Below are positions 54,915-64,000 of a stretch of 64,000 nucleotides of DNA, one piece after another. The stretch is taken from positions 26,597-90,596 of the forward strand of contig RPFO01000004.1 of the NCBI GenBank assembly GCA_009746045.1. Reading direction: 5' to 3'. Each line of letters opens with the position of its first letter. Position 1 is the first letter of the stretch. A program made the position numbers and the translations under genes. This stretch comes from Mesostigma viride. Taxonomy: Eukaryota > Streptophyta > Mesostigmatophyceae > Mesostigmatales > Mesostigmataceae. Below the pieces are notes generated by a model. It was not told where the DNA came from and did not search any database. It worked only from the letters and a program-made list of their open reading frames with translations.

Positions 54915-55890
54915 GTGTTCAGGTGAAGCCGTGAAGACGTGGTGAAGACAGGTGAAGACGCGGTGAAGACGTGAAGACGTGAAGACGTGAAGACGTGAAG
55001 ACGTGAAGACGTGAAGACACGATACGGCAAGTTCAGGTGAAGTTCAGGTGTTCAGGTGAAGCCGTGAAGACGTGAAGACGCGAAGACGTGAAGACGTGGT
55101 GAAGACAGGTGAAGACGCGGTGAAGACGTGAAGACGTGAAGACGTGAAGACGTGAAGACGTGAAGACACGATACGGCAAGTTCAGGTGAAGTTCAGGTGT
55201 TCAGGTGAAGCCGTGAAGACGTGAAGACGCGAAGACGTGAAGACGTGGTGAAGACAGGTGAAGACGCGGTGAAGACGTGAAGACGTGAAGACGTGAAGAC
55301 GTGAAGACGTGAAGACACGATACGGCAAGTTCAGGTGAAGTTCAGGTGTTCAGGTGAAGCCGTGAAGCCGTGAAGCCGTGAAGCGTGAAGCCGTGAAGAC
55401 GTGGTGAAGACAGGTGAAGACGCGGTGAAGACGTGAAGACGTGAAGACGTGAAGACGTGAAGACGTGAAGACACGATACGGCAAGTTCAGGTGAAGTTCA
55501 GGTGTTCAGGTGAAGCCGTGAAGCCGTGAAGCCGTGAAGCCGTGAAGACGTGGTGAAGACAGGTGAAGACGCGGTGAAGACGTGAAGACGTGAAGACGTG
55601 AAGACGTGAAGACGTGAAGACACGATACGGCAAGTTCAGGTGAAGTTCAGGTGTTCAGGTGAAAGCCGTGAAGACGTGAAGACGCGAAGACGTGAAGACG
55701 TGGTGAAGACAGGTGAAGACGCGGTGAAGACGTGAAGACGTGAAGACGTGCATGCAAGGTATCAAAGATACGATACGCCGCAAGTTCAGGTGAAGTCGTG
55801 AAGACGTGAAGACGTGAAGACGTGAAGACGTGAAGACGTGAAGACGTGAAGACGTGAAGACGTGAAGACGTGAAGACGTGAAGACCAGGA
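54915..55890. repeat. 8-bp minisatellite (GTGAAGAC)n, about 1 kb
   Basis: Tandem GTGAAGAC units arranged in larger blocks with a shared junction (ACACGATACGGCAAGTTCAGGTG) that recurs six or more times at about 120-150 bp spacing. No gene. Same unit length as the 52.7-54.0 kb satellite but unrelated sequence. Confidence 0.93.
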
Positions 55891-55984
55891 CTGTCACGTG
55901 AAGACTGGGACGTGAAGGCAAGTTGCAGCACTCGGCCGCTGCAGTCGCACGCAGGTAGAAACGAGTATTGCTGCTTGAATCTGT

Positions 55985-56275
55985 CAAGACCCCATCGAAT
56001 GTAAAACAGGTTTTTCGTAAAGAAATCCGATTCGTGGGCGGGCTTTACATATTGCTTCTGTCCAAGCACTACCGGATGTTAAACAGTATACTTCTTGAAG
56101 AAAGTTGGGGCTTTGTTGGGCGTCACATTTGACCGGTGGGCGGAGTTTCCTGCTTCTGTGAAGGCGCCATCGAATGTAGATCAGTAGATTTTCTAAAGAA
56201 ATCTGAGTTGTGGGCGGGGCCTTTATTGCTTGTGTCCATCCACCACCGGATGTAGAACAGTAGACTTATTGAAGG
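55985..56275. repeat. Diverged tandem copies of a sub-200-bp unit
   Basis: Two diverged copies share CATCGAATGTA, TAAAGAAATC, GTGGGCGGG and CACCGGATGT elements at about 187-bp spacing. No coding potential recognised. Confidence 0.6.
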
Positions 56276-57389
56276 TGAATCACGATACAACAGCTGTAGT
56301 TGACAACATCATGACCGGCACATCTTTCCCCCACCGCTGCTCAACCCGGTCCCCCCCAAACTCCTCCACACTTGCCCACCTTTCCACCCTCCTCCACGGC
56401 CCGTTGTGTTTGCAGGCGTTGGCACAAAGGGAGGAGGCCGTGCGAGCCGGGAAACTCACGGTATGGTTTGATTTCTAGTTTTGTATTAGGACCCTAGGGT
56501 AGCTATGTTATATAGGCATGTCTGACAGCATAGCTCACCATTTCATTACCATGGGATGCTGAGCATACCATTTCCAGAGAGGTAAGTCAGTCACTCTTCG
56601 CAGTTGACAAGTCAGAGAAAGCAATCAAGTGCAGCGTTCACAACTCTTGCCGCTCGTAACCTTTTGTCTGCCCGGTTTGGCAGCTCCCTGTCTTTGCTTT
56701 CTCTCGTATTTCTTTCTTTTGTCTCTTTTCTACATCTTTCTTTGCTAATTCTTGAATATATGATGCTATTGTAGCATCCTTCTAGGCGGATCGCTCTTAA
56801 TATCCTTCTCGCGCACGTTTCCTCGCTTTTTCTCATGTAAGAGCGTCTTCCCTGCCCATGCAGCGTGTACCTGGTGTGTGTGGCTCTGCCTTGCCAATCA
56901 CAACTGACCGACATGCTGGTCAGGCACTGCAGGTCGTTGCCCTTGCGTGTGTGAACCTGCTGTTTTGGCTGTTCCCATGGCCGCTGCGTGTGTCCGTGAA
57001 TGATACCATGGGAGGGAGACTTCTCCCATGGGTCCCCTTCGCTGACACTCGTGATGTAGGTTCGCGTCGACTTGTTTCTCTCACTGTGCCCATATTGGCC
57101 TCGCACGGCTTTGTCTCTCATTCCTTGTTTGCATGCGGCGGCGTGTAGACCATCATCTTCATCCGAGACCGCAACAGCAAGGGCCAGGAGGTGAGTAATT
57201 GCTGAGGGCATGGCTCCTATCCCCTGATGAGTCTAGCGCCATGTACCACCCTCTATGCCTGCATATAGGTGACGCATTGAAAATGCAAGCATCTTACTAG
57301 AAGTAGCACGGGCCTCCGAGGTGAGATTTTGCGCAGGCCTCATGATCCCAATGGACCTGCGAAGCGCATGGCGCGCATGGGCGGCCGGC
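56276..57389. other. Unassigned interior of T
   Basis: Moderately complex sequence with frames on both strands (plus 56858-57148, minus 57211-56612) that show no recognisable domain or consistent coding signal. May include promoter or first exons of the downstream gene. I do not annotate a gene here. Confidence 0.3.
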
Positions 57390-58378
57390 CGGCGCAGCTG
57401 GCATGCGGCGGGGCGGGGCTGTCGACGGGCGGCGGGGCAGGGCCGTCGGCGCGCGGGGGGCCAGCGGCGCTGCCGGTGCGCGCGGGCGGCGGGCCGGCGC
57501 ACCTGGCATGCGGCGGGGCAGGGCTGTCGACGGGCGGCGGGGCGGGGCAGTCGACGGGCGGCGGGGCAGGGCCAGCGGCGCTGCCGGCGCGCGTGGGCGG
57601 CGGGCCGGCGCAGCTGGCATGCGGCGGGGCGGGGCTGTCGACGGGCGGCGGGGCAGGGCTGTCGACGGGCGGCGGGGCAGGGCTGTCGACGGGCGGCGGG
57701 GCAGGGCCGTCGGCGCGCGGGGGGCCAGCGGCGCTGCCGGCGCGCGCGGGCGGCGGGCCGGCGCACCTGGCATGCGGTGGGTCGGGGCTGTCGACGGGCG
57801 GCGGGGCGGGGCAGTCGACGGGCGGCGGGGCAGGGCCGTCAGCGCGCGGGGGCCAGCGGCGCTGCCGGCGCGCGTGGGCGGCGGGCCGGCGCAGCTGGCA
57901 TGCGGCGGGGCGGGGCAGTCGACAGGCGGCGGGGCGGGGCAGCCGGTGCGCGGCGGGGCGGCGCCGTCGGCGGGCGGCGAGGTGGCGCAGCCAGCGCGCA
58001 GCGAGGTGGCAGCGGCGGCGCAGCCTGCATGCGGCGGGGCAGGGCTGTCGACGGGCGGCGGGGCGGGGCAGTCGACGGGCGGCGGGGCAGGGCCGTCGGC
58101 GCGCGGGGGCCAGCGGCGCTGCCGGCGCGCATGGGCGGCGGGCCGGCGCAGCTGGCATGCGGCGGGGCGGGGCTGTCAACGGGCGGCGGGGCAGGGCCGT
58201 CGGCGCGCGGGGGCCAACGGCGCTGCCGGCGCGCGTGGGCGGCGGGCCGGCGCAGCTGGCATGCGGCGGGGCGGGGCAGCCTGTCGACGGGCTACGGGGC
58301 GGGGCAGCCGGCGCGCGGCGGGCCGGCGGCGCAGCCGGCGGGCAGCGGAGCGGCGGAGCGGCGGAGCGGCACAGCCGG
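57390..58378. repeat. GC-rich tandem repeat block
   Basis: About 1 kb built of GTCGACGGGCGGCGGGGCAG-type units and GCGCAGCTGGCATGCGGCGG-type units in variable order, a higher-order pattern of around 100 bp. All frames stay open. It abuts the start of the coding region at 58402 and may encode a low-complexity N-terminus or none. Confidence 0.85.
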
Positions 58379-58401
58379 TGCCTGAAAAACGCGGTCGCTC
58401 A

Positions 58402-59932
58402 ATGAAGGTGCACCACGCCGTCTTCTTCCAGGTACAGGGCAACACAGAGACCTGGTTGTCCTACCGGACCACGGAGTCCCAAAAGACGCCGTGGCAGCCC
58501 GCGGGGACTCGACAGGAAGGCGCGCCACGGTGCGGGAAGGCGATGACACAGCCATACAGGTTTGATGCGGAGGGGCGGCCGCTGTTTGGCGTCCGACTTG
58601 TGGATCCAGACCGCATTCCGATGTTGCAGGACACCCCAGCCTTCGCACCATTGAACATGGAGTTTCTGGGGAAGGAGCTGGAGTCGATCAAAACAAGGGT
58701 CGAGAAGTTGCCCCATGGCATCTGGCAGTGGTACTTTCCGCCCGACACCATCAAGCCAAACAAGGCCTTTTTTCGCAAGTCAAGTCCCACATGCCCCTGA
58801 GGAGGTGCCTGAGGAGTGGCGCCCTTTGCCGTGGCCATCTCGCGCGGACATCTCCGCCCTGCGTGAGCACGATGCAGCGCCTGAACCACCACCGACGCAA
58901 GAAGAGCACTTCATGGCGTTGGTCGACGCAGAGGCGGTGCGCGTCACCCCGCTGGTAGACCGAGTTCGTCATGATGGCCACACACAGCAGGAATGGGCGG
59001 CAGAAGACAGGGCCATGGCAGCCAAGGTCGCTTACTTGAAGCGCATGCAAGGCGTTGAGAAAGGCTCCGCTGTTCTATACTGGCACCCTTCAGCTGGTAT
59101 TCTCTGCAACTCGAAGCTCACGTGGACTCCAGTCCTCGTTGGCATCATCAAGGAGGTGGTTGCGAAGGAGGATGGCGGCCAACCTTCTATTGAGCTCTTT
59201 GTATACCGCGCTAAGCATTTGCATGACACGTGGCACCCGTGGAATACAGACATTGCGCAATGGCCCCATCCGCCAACCACTGCGGCGCACACGGTGATCA
59301 TCACCGCCTCAGACCTCGTCTTGACACAAGTGGTGGGCAAGCGAGGTCAGCCGCCCCATGGAGTCTCCTTGGGTGCGAACAAAAAGCTCACCAAGGAGTG
59401 CCTAAAGGCGCTGAAGGAGGTGCCCTATGACGCGGAACACCCGGTCGTGAAGTGGCAAGATGCTGAATGCTCGAAGGGCATCGTCGGCATGGCGAAGGCA
59501 TGCTGGGAAGGCGTAACGCTGCAGGTCAAGAGTGGCAGCCGCAACCTCGTAGGGCAAGTCGTGTGTCATTGGGCGTCGGAGCGTGTGACATCCGCGGACG
59601 GTCGCACCGAAAGCCGGGACGGCAGGTACCATGGTCGTGTCGCTGTTGTCGACACGCAAAACGACATGGTAGCCATGTACTGGGGTGCCCGTTGGGAGGA
59701 GGACGCGGTTTCTTGCGTGCCTCTCCACGAGCTGGAGGCACAGATCTGCGGGTGCCCCGGTGTGGTCGTCCCTGCGTTGCAAGCGCCGGATATCACCCTG
59801 GCCGAGGCTCGATTGCGCGAGATGGTTCCACCCAGCGACGTTGTGGCGGAGAACAACAACGCAGGCGCCTCCCGGCGTCGGAAGCGAGCGCTCATCCTTG
59901 CCGATGACGATGACGACGACGACGACTGCTGA
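58402..59932 (+). pseudogene. Unrecognised T protein with acidic C-terminal tail
   Basis: The frame from ATG 58402 (MKVHHAVFFQV) runs to 58800 and continues, after a shift at a six-T run near 58768, in the 58715-59932 frame, giving about 500 residues. The second part holds a region of mixed strands (GSAVLYWHPSAGILC, LFVYRAKHLHDTWHPW, HTVIITASDLVL), a Gly-rich stretch (YHGRVAVVDTQNDMVAMYWG) and a Lys/Arg then Asp-only tail (RRRKRALILADDDDD). Basic-then-acidic ends are common in nuclear chromatin proteins. The SDLVL-containing part is vaguely BAH-like, a guess. Not a recognised transposase. Coding compositional bias and lack of stops support a real gene. Confidence 0.55.
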
Positions 59933-59939
59933 AGCGCAA

Positions 59940-60340
59940 GCAGCGTTGTTGTCATTGAGCTGCTCATGTGCTGCTGCTGCTGCTGTGCTGCCATGCTATT
60001 GCTGCTGCATTGCTGCCGTGCTGCTGCTGTGCTATTGTGCTGATGTGTTGCTGCATTGCTGCCGTGCCGCTGATGTATTGCTGTCGTGCTGCTGTGTTGA
60101 TGCACTGCTGCATTGCTGCCGTGCTGCTGAGCTAGTACTGCCTATTAGTGAATTTCCTATCAATGGACTATAGTCCACTGATAGGAAATTCAGGAATCGG
60201 CATACTAAGTTGCTGCTGCGCTGACTTGTGCTCCTGCTATGCGGCCGTGTTGATGTGCTACAGTTGTGCTGCTGCTGTGCTACGGTCATGCTGCTGCTGT
60301 GTTGCTGGGCTGATGTGTTGTTGCATTGATGTAGTGGCTA
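59940..60340. repeat. CTG-rich region with 42-bp palindrome
   Basis: Imperfect CTG/TGC repeat sequence interrupted at 60150-60191 by a nearly perfect palindrome (arms GAATTTCCTATCA and TGATAGGAAATTC around a TGGACTATAGTCCA centre). No gene. Confidence 0.8.
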
Positions 60341-61093
60341 TTGTTCCGCTACTACAATTTGCTACTGATGCCGCTGCTGGTGCTTTTTTGCATGTCAGTG
60401 CCCGCTATGTTCACACCACTGTTGCCGCGGTTGGTATCGCGTGATTTCCACCGGTTGTGCGTTGACATGTGTTACTCATGCATTTCCCCCTATATTTGGT
60501 AGCACGCGGTTTCGCGTTAGTTAGGTGCAGACAGCTGCATGTAGACAAACATCTTGTTTAAGTCGGTCAATTAACTGTTCTTGACGCATCATGGTCCAAG
60601 TCGACCGACCTGTAGGGACCAGTAGAGCAATTGTCTAGGAGAAAGAGCGTGATCGCTGCAGAAGCCGCGTGGCAGCCGTGGCTGCTGTAGTACGACCTGC
60701 ATATATATGGATACTGTATTTGGATACTGGGTTGTTTATCAATTCTGGTTTTAATTTATTTAGTGTACCTGGTGTTGGCATGCCAACTCAGTGCTAAACT
60801 ACTTTATGCACAATGATGCAACTTGATGCTATAGTGACGTGCCACGATGTAACTTTATTAACTTCACCATTAGTCATGGGGTCAATAGGATTGCTCATTA
60901 TGCCATGTTAACATGAACCATGGGTTACGTAATAGTGAAAACAGTAATCATGATGCTCCACTTGAAGTCTCCAACATGGTCATGTTTGGAATTTTATTGA
61001 TCATACTTACAATATATGAAAAGAGACAACAAACGTGGAAGCATGGCACGCCGAGGCCGATAATATGTGTGAAATATGAAAAGAGACAACATC
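60341..61093. other. AT-rich right part of T
   Basis: No gene seen. Contains two AAAAGAGACAACA copies near 61018 and 61080 resembling those near the left end. Confidence 0.4.
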
Positions 61094-61126
61094 TTTGGCA
61101 AGCATGATCATATCATGCTTGCCAAA
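61094..61126. repeat. Hairpin: 15-bp inverted repeat
   Basis: TTTGGCAAGCATGAT and its reverse complement separated by 3 bases, close to the right end of T. A second hairpin (14-bp arms with TTAGGATACATTTG, 8-nt loop) at 61178-61213 overlaps the terminal repeat. Confidence 0.85.
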
Positions 61127-61209
61127 CATATTAATGATATCGACCATGTCCAGAAACCATGTTTGCCAATGGTGCATTTAGGATACATTTGAAGCCGTGC
61201 AAATGTATC

Positions 61210-62379
61210 CTAATCCGGTAAAACCACCCCCAGCAGAACATCCAGATACGCATGGTAGTGGGCCACGTCGTCGGCATTATCATGCCTATCTACAGTGAGG
61301 AAAACATCGGCCCACACGCCATCAGGAAAAAGGCCCAGAAAGGCCCAGTAATACCTATGCTGCGTAAGGACCACCTGGCCACGGGCCCAGTCCAGGAAGC
61401 CGCAGGCAAAGAGGCGTAGGAAAGGCTCTACCGCGAGCAAACAGAGAGCCCGCAGGAGTAGGCGATAATACCGGATCCGATGACGCAGGCCCGTCGGGAA
61501 GAACAGATCTAGCAGAGGCTCCACATTAGCCGGCCACAACCTGATGTGCCGAACCTCACGTGAGCGCCACCGACGAGCGCACTGTCGCGACCCGAACGTC
61601 TCTAGATAGTCGCTAGCCCGAGGGGGAGGATGGCCGCGGGAGTCCAGTCCCTGGCCCGGGAGGGGCGCGGGCCGGCGGGCATCCCACTTCAAGTGGGGCT
61701 GCAGGAGAACCGCACCGTACGTAGCACCAGGCACCGCAGGATACTCGACCGTAAGGGCATCTGAGGCCATAATGCCCAGAGGCGGAGGGTAAGCCCACTG
61801 GTAACCACCGTAGGTGTCCAAGTCGTTGTGACGCCTCGCCCAAAGATACAGGACTCGCCGAACCAGGATCTCACCCTGGAACACAGGATCTGCTAAGACA
61901 ACCATGTCGCACGGAGGCCGATCAGTATCAATGGGTAGGTTACGGTCACGCGGCGCCCGACACACCTGGGAGAACCCATAGGACATGGGCGAAACAGCCA
62001 GCTCGGCAGCGACGCGCGGCAGGTCACACTGTCGGCAGGCGATCGCAGACATACGGTACCCAGGAACTGGCGTATCTCGCGACTCCGGCGTAGCATGCAC
62101 CACAGAGGGGGCCCGATTCCGGTCGCCCTGGGACAACTCCCTTAAGGAGTCGGAAGCGCGGAGGGCGCGATGATCAATGCCGCTGGCCCTAACAACCGCC
62201 GCCAAAGAGCGCGGAGCTGAAGGGGCCGGAACCGAAACAGGGGTAGGATCCTGCACAGGCGCGGAAGGCGCCGGCGCCACAGGAGGTCGCGACGGACCCG
62301 CTGCCGAAGGAGACCGCGACGGACCCGCCACCGCAGCTGGGGACCCGGACTCAGGTGGAGGCGCACCCTCAGGCCACAT
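61210..62379 (-). pseudogene. Gene X, unknown protein interrupted by T
   Basis: 390-codon frame from ATG 62379 to TAG 61210. The last eight codons and stop come from T's terminal repeat, so the native protein ends at 51899. N-terminal third is Pro/Ala/Ser-rich (disordered). The rest is folded-looking: two CRQCDLP/Cys-spaced segments, a block with many Arg/Trp (LYLWARRHNDLDTYGGYQW) and a helical hydrophobic C-terminus (YYRLLLRALCLLAVEPFLRLFACGF). No domain recognised. Composition and a nearby candidate LTR make a retroelement Gag possible, but a host gene is equally allowed. The stop-free 1.2-kb frame with varied composition argues it is real. Confidence 0.5.
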
Positions 62380-62426
62380 GTTGACCGGGTTGGCAAATAC
62401 GGGTACGGGGTATAATACGCGGACCT

Positions 62427-62486
62427 AAAATACGCGTATTATACGTGGAGGGTGTAAAATACGCGGCGGTAAAATACGCGACAGTT
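62427..62486. repeat. Three TAAAATACGCG repeats
   Basis: Short direct repeats TAAAATACGCG at about 62427, 62455 and 62470 upstream of gene X on the minus strand. Could be promoter-linked, but nothing shows this. Confidence 0.5.
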
Positions 62487-62761
62487 TTTGTAGTCCAATT
62501 GTCAGTCACCCAATTAGCACGCTCCTTGATGATGGTCATGCAGTTATTGCAACTGAAATTTGGTGTATATGCTTATTTATTAACATCTTCCATTTATGCC
62601 CGGCAATCCTATCTGATTATGATTTGTTAGATGCAGGGGGGAGCAGGCTGCAACGGGCATTGTAAGGATTAATCAATTAATTAGTTAATTGTAAGGAAAG
62701 CCATCCACTATATAATGCATGAGAGGACATATATAAGACACAACTTATAAGGACCATGCTC
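62487..62761. other. AT-rich stretch, no gene
   Basis: No recognisable gene. A short plus-strand frame (62445-62630) is not convincing. Confidence 0.5.
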
Positions 62762-62799
62762 TCAAGGATCCCACAACAAGCTCCATACACATACACACA

Positions 62800-63298
62800 C
62801 ATTCGTTATTGACAAAATGCACAACAGCAGAGGATATAAGACACAAGGACCTTGCTCTCCTTCTTCTTCACGAGAAGCTCGCCACCCAACAACTTCCGAG
62901 AAGGAGGGGTGGCGTGCCCTCCTTTGTACTGGATCATGCCGGCCACCATCTGCTTGAAAGATCGAGGCGCTCTCAGCCGCATTGAAGGCAATGCCGTTCT
63001 CGATAAAAAATTCGGCAGCCAGCAGCTGGACACCTTGTTCGTCGACGGGAACCAGCCATTTGGTGATGCTCAGCTGGCCTTTGCTGGGAACCGACGACAA
63101 GTCAGCCGGCGCAGCCCCTCCTATCTCCGCCATTGCCCTGTTCAAATTGTGATGCTTCTTGGCGTCTGACTTCCCCTGCCAGCCGTTAAGAATGTACTCC
63201 AGCACAAGTACATTTTGCGTTTTTCCAAGTTTCTTGTTTTTTGCTTGTTTCAAGTTCAGTTTTGCATAAAAAGTGTCCCCATAGCCCCTGGATCTCAT
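62800..63298 (-). pseudogene. Fragment resembling hAT/DUF659 transposase region
   Basis: Minus-strand frame from 63298 with LNRAMAEIGGAAPADLSS, KGQLSITKWLVPVDEQ and LLAAEFFIENGIAFNAAES, which resembles the segment of plant-type DUF659/hAT proteins where a FF/Y-x-x-GI-x-FN motif occurs. The matching continuation (SFKQMVAGMIQYKGG...KLLGGELL) is in another frame (63033-62806), so there is a frameshift. Only a fragment is present; no RNase-H-like catalytic domain is seen. Identification is from motif memory only. Confidence 0.4.
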
Positions 63299-64000
63299 CT
63301 GGAGGTAGTTGAACTAGTATATGCTACAATATACTAGGTTGTACTATTTTCTACTACATTTATACTATAATGTACTAAATTGAACTACATCTGAACTAAA
63401 TGTAACTGTGATTGATGCCCCTGTAACGTCTCCCAATGCTCAATAACAGGTCTGGCCACCATTGGTGACCTCCTAGAGCCATTCACAGCTGCATTTCGTG
63501 GATCACCGCACAAAAAAAAAATGTTTACTTAGCCTTATCAACATGGGAATGAGGGCTTTGGTGTGCAAACATGCATGTGTGCTAAAAATTGGACATTCTG
63601 ACACTGCGAGAGAGTCTGGTAATACTTAAGCACTCAGGTCATGATCGAAGTATAGAATGAACTGATGCAAGCAATCAAGCATTATGCAAGGAATGGAATG
63701 CTGCAATGAATTTTAGCAGTAATACTTGCAACTAGGGAACACACGATAAAGTCACGAATCTGAACATGCATTGTGCCGTCATGGCACATGCATGAACATG
63801 TACACGAACAGAGGGAGAAGATGGGGCCGGGGCGGCGGGGGCGGATGGGCCGGGTGGCAATGGGCGTTGGGGGGTCAGGGGGCTGGGGTTGGGTTGGGTG
63901 GGTGGGTCATTGGTGCAATGTTTGGAGTTGGGGCTTGTGTGTGTGGGGGGGGGGGGGCATCGGGATTGCCATGCACGTGCACGTGGGCGTCCGCGTGATC
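63299..64000. other. AT-rich then GT-rich noncoding sequence
   Basis: No gene is seen. Contains degenerate repeats of ACTATAAT/ACTACATT type near 63305-63410, an A-tract at about 63515 and a G-rich end (about 63830-63960). Confidence 0.5.

Larger units (their letters stand above)
51937..61229. mobile_element. T: 9.3-kb element with 29-bp inverted repeats, CCA target duplication
   Basis: Ends are perfect 29-bp inverted repeats (51937-51965 and 61201-61229), starting GGGTGGTTTTACCGG and finishing AGGATACATTT. Flanking CCA at 51934-51936 and 61230-61232 is a 3-bp target duplication; removing T and one CCA keeps gene X open. The motif TAGGATACATTT occurs again inside both ends, and GAGACAACA motifs occur twice near each end. 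Contents: minisatellites, CAG and CTG tracts, a Gln-rich protein gene and an unrecognised protein gene. No known transposase is recognised, so it is a DNA transposon of unknown superfamily, possibly non-autonomous. Confidence 0.75.

Noticed and set aside
52700-55890. Regular short repeats as a CRISPR array
   Set aside because: Units are 8-bp tandem satellites without unique spacers, in a eukaryotic retroelement setting.
56858-57148. 96-aa plus-strand frame with hydrophobic centre as a membrane protein
   Set aside because: No repeat homology, conserved motif or context support; length is expected by chance.
57321-58405. Ala/Gly/Arg-rich frames of 270-465 aa on both strands
   Set aside because: Explained by the GC-rich tandem repeat; only the part after 58402 has non-repetitive coding-like sequence.

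Overview
The window is eukaryotic and consists almost entirely of transposable elements. I see no rRNA, functional tRNA, CRISPR array, operon or confident host housekeeping gene. GC-rich coding regions, long trinucleotide and 8-bp repeats, a divergent copia-like lineage, a chromodomain gypsy element and a restriction-like-endonuclease LINE suggest a repeat-rich protist genome. A large-genome microalga is my best guess, but this is inference and the species cannot be named from the sequence.

Layout, part 1 (about 645-50500): one Ty3/gypsy chromovirus, called element A here. Its gag-pol would be about 5.7 kb, but four direct insertions spread it over about 50 kb. (i) P1, a TTAA-flanked piggyBac-like non-autonomous element (2464-4367), splits the protease. 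(ii) B, a minus-strand copia-like LTR element (4859-19500, TSD AGAGG), separates protease from RT. Another copia-like element, D (13286-19444, TSD GTCTT), sits inside one of B's LTRs. (iii) P2, a second TTAA element (20947-22289), splits the RNase H region. (iv) E, a minus-strand copia-like element (23858-49538, TSD AAAAC), splits the integrase tail. E itself carries C (a copia-like relative of B, 30234-38355), P3 (a second copy of P1, inverted) and a RLE-type LINE (40690-46872). At every seam I checked, removing the insert plus one target copy rejoins the interrupted frame.

Layout, part 2 (about 50.1-64 kb): a 556-bp tandem duplication of A's 3' tail, a candidate LTR, and a 9.3-kb element (T, 51937-61229) with 29-bp terminal inverted repeats and a CCA target duplication. 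T interrupts an unknown 390-codon gene (X). T holds two 8-bp minisatellites, CAG/CTG tracts, a GC-rich repeat block and two unrecognised protein genes. The last kilobases carry a broken hAT-like fragment and AT-rich sequence.

The most unusual signal is the copia-like lineage (B, C, D, E). All four have LTRs that open with AGTT (three clearly end in AACT), 5-bp TSDs, a retropepsin-like domain between integrase and RT instead of before integrase, and an HGDD motif where Ty1/copia RTs normally carry YVDD. Element names (A-E, P1-P3, T, X) are local labels.
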